A DNA stretch of 5,326 nt from Sulfurihydrogenibium yellowstonense SS-5 (GTDB taxonomy: Bacteria > Aquificota > Aquificia > Aquificales > Hydrogenothermaceae), in NCBI RefSeq assembly GCF_000173615.1, contig NZ_ABZS01000115.1, forward strand, positions 1-5,326, written 5' to 3'. Shown here piece by piece: positions 4,584 through 5,326 of this stretch (positions are counted from its first letter, which is position 1; each line of letters opens with the position of its first letter). Below the pieces are notes generated by a model. That model had not been told where the DNA came from, did no database searches, and saw only the letters and a list, made by a program, of their open reading frames with translations. Made by a program: the position numbers and the translations under genes.

Positions 4584-5326
4584 TTTAGCAAACTTTCTTT
4601 TTCCTACTTGGATTATAAACTCCTTTGTTAAATCCGGCTTATACATTGGGTCTGTGATTTTTTCTCCGTTAACTTTAACTCCACCTTGTTTTATAAGTCT
4701 TTTAGCTTCTGCCTTTGTTTCTGCTAATTTTAAATTAAAAATTATTTCAAAAAGCTCTGTTTCAGTGCCAATTTCAGATGCTTTAAATACCGGAATTTCT
4801 TCCGGAATTTCTTTCTTGGAATGAACCTTTTCAAAATGTTCTCTTGCTTTTATTGCATCTTCTTTACTGTGGAATCTTTCAACAATATACATTCCAAGCT
4901 GTTTTTTTACTTCCATCGGATGCAAGATACCTTTTTGGACATCTTCTTTAAGCTTGTTTATCTCATCTAATGTTAAGTCTGTTAATAATTCCCAGTATTG
5001 CCACATAAGTTCATCAGAAATAGACATTATTTTTCCAAACATTTCTTCCGGTGGCTGGGTTATTCCAATATAGTTTCCGTAAGATTTACTCATTTTCTTA
5101 ACGCCATCAGTGCCAACTAAAAGAGGAAGCAGTATTGCTACCTGAGGACTTTCAATTCCATACTCTTTTTGAATATCCCTTCCTATCAATAAGTTAAATC
5201 TTTGGTCAGAACCGCCAAGCTCCACATCTGCTTTAATAGCTACCGAGTCATAAGCTTGCAGTAGTGGGTAAATGAACTCATGTATTGAAATAGGTATATT
5301 TTCTTTAAACCTTTTCTTAAAGTCTT
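4569..5326 (-). CDS. tyrS: Tyrosyl-tRNA synthetase, C-terminal part (5' end beyond window)
   Basis: The - strand frame stays open from the right edge (first full codon at 5324) to TAA at 4571-4569, giving 251 residues. TyrS charges tRNA-Tyr with tyrosine in the cytoplasm. Visible landmarks are [20 protein letters not shown] (14-33), the tyrosine-site segment [11 protein letters not shown] (34-44), the class I signature KMSKS (77-81 of the partial protein; DNA 5096-5082), and a C-terminal S4 RNA-binding domain around [31 protein letters not shown], ending [12 protein letters not shown]. The ADVELGG region marks the bacterial form with a short S4 tail. An apparent start at 5225 is an internal GTG (the V of ADVELGG), not the true start. 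The HIGH-type motif and N-terminus are outside the window. The gene is convergent with yraN, and its last bases lie in the right copy of the direct repeat. Confidence 0.96.
   Translation of the reverse strand, partial: DFKKRFKENIPISIHEFIYPLLQAYDSVAIKADVELGGSDQRFNLLIGRDIQKEYGIESPQVAILLPLLVGTDGVKKMSKSYGNYIGITQPPEEMFGKIMSISDELMWQYWELLTDLTLDEINKLKEDVQKGILHPMEVKKQLGMYIVERFHSKEDAIKAREHFEKVHSKKEIPEEIPVFKASEIGTETELFEIIFNLKLAETKAEAKRLIKQGGVKVNGEKITDPMYKPDLTKEFIIQVGKRKFAKIIPS

Noticed and set aside
4794..4818. Short direct repeat CCGGAATTTCTT inside tyrS
   Set aside because: It encodes the repeated EIP residues of [11 protein letters not shown] and is explained by the protein sequence.
4579..4824. Plus-strand open frame opposite the tyrS S4 domain
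   Set aside because: It is antisense to conserved TyrS coding sequence, and its translation has no family resemblance.
5223..5225. GTG as the start of a 218-residue tyrS
   Set aside because: It is the valine of the conserved [10 protein letters not shown] segment and the frame continues with recognisable TyrS sequence to the window edge.

Overview
This is an AT-rich bacterial window holding seven protein genes, two of them cut by the window edges, and two repeat-rich spacers. The codon use, the housekeeping proteins and the tandem DUF29 genes remind me of a thermophilic Aquificota such as Sulfurihydrogenibium. That placement is from memory and inference; the window contains no rRNA marker to prove it.

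Layout: (1) The 3' end of hisG (histidine biosynthesis, + strand) stops at 290. (2) A 375-bp spacer (291-665) has no convincing gene. It contains four alternating-orientation copies of a short dispersed repeat arm related to GTCATTCTGAGCGAAGCG, plus a 31-bp direct repeat. (3) A tightly packed + strand operon runs from 666 to 4382: glmU, two tandem DUF29 paralogues, a secreted SurA-like chaperone and yraN. Every junction is a short overlap or a 2-nt gap (14-nt overlap, 2-nt gap, 4-nt overlap, 8-nt overlap), so translational coupling is likely. (4) A 186-bp convergent spacer (4383-4568) carries two more arms of the same repeat. It is bracketed by a 22-bp direct repeat that duplicates the 3' ends of the two flanking genes. 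(5) The 3' part of tyrS (tyrosyl-tRNA synthetase) lies on the - strand and runs off the right edge.

How the genes relate: GlmU makes UDP-GlcNAc for peptidoglycan and lipopolysaccharide. The SurA-like protein is predicted to act in the periplasm on outer-membrane protein folding. The operon core therefore looks envelope-related, with two DUF29 proteins of unknown function inserted between the two envelope genes and a YraN-family putative nuclease at the end.

I see no clear new defence system, CRISPR array or RNA gene. The most distinctive signals are the element that appears to have inserted at an ancestral yraN/tyrS tail overlap while restoring both stop codons, the inside-out repeat-arm family flanking the operon, the DUF29 pair, and a parvulin-like domain lacking both usual active-site histidines.
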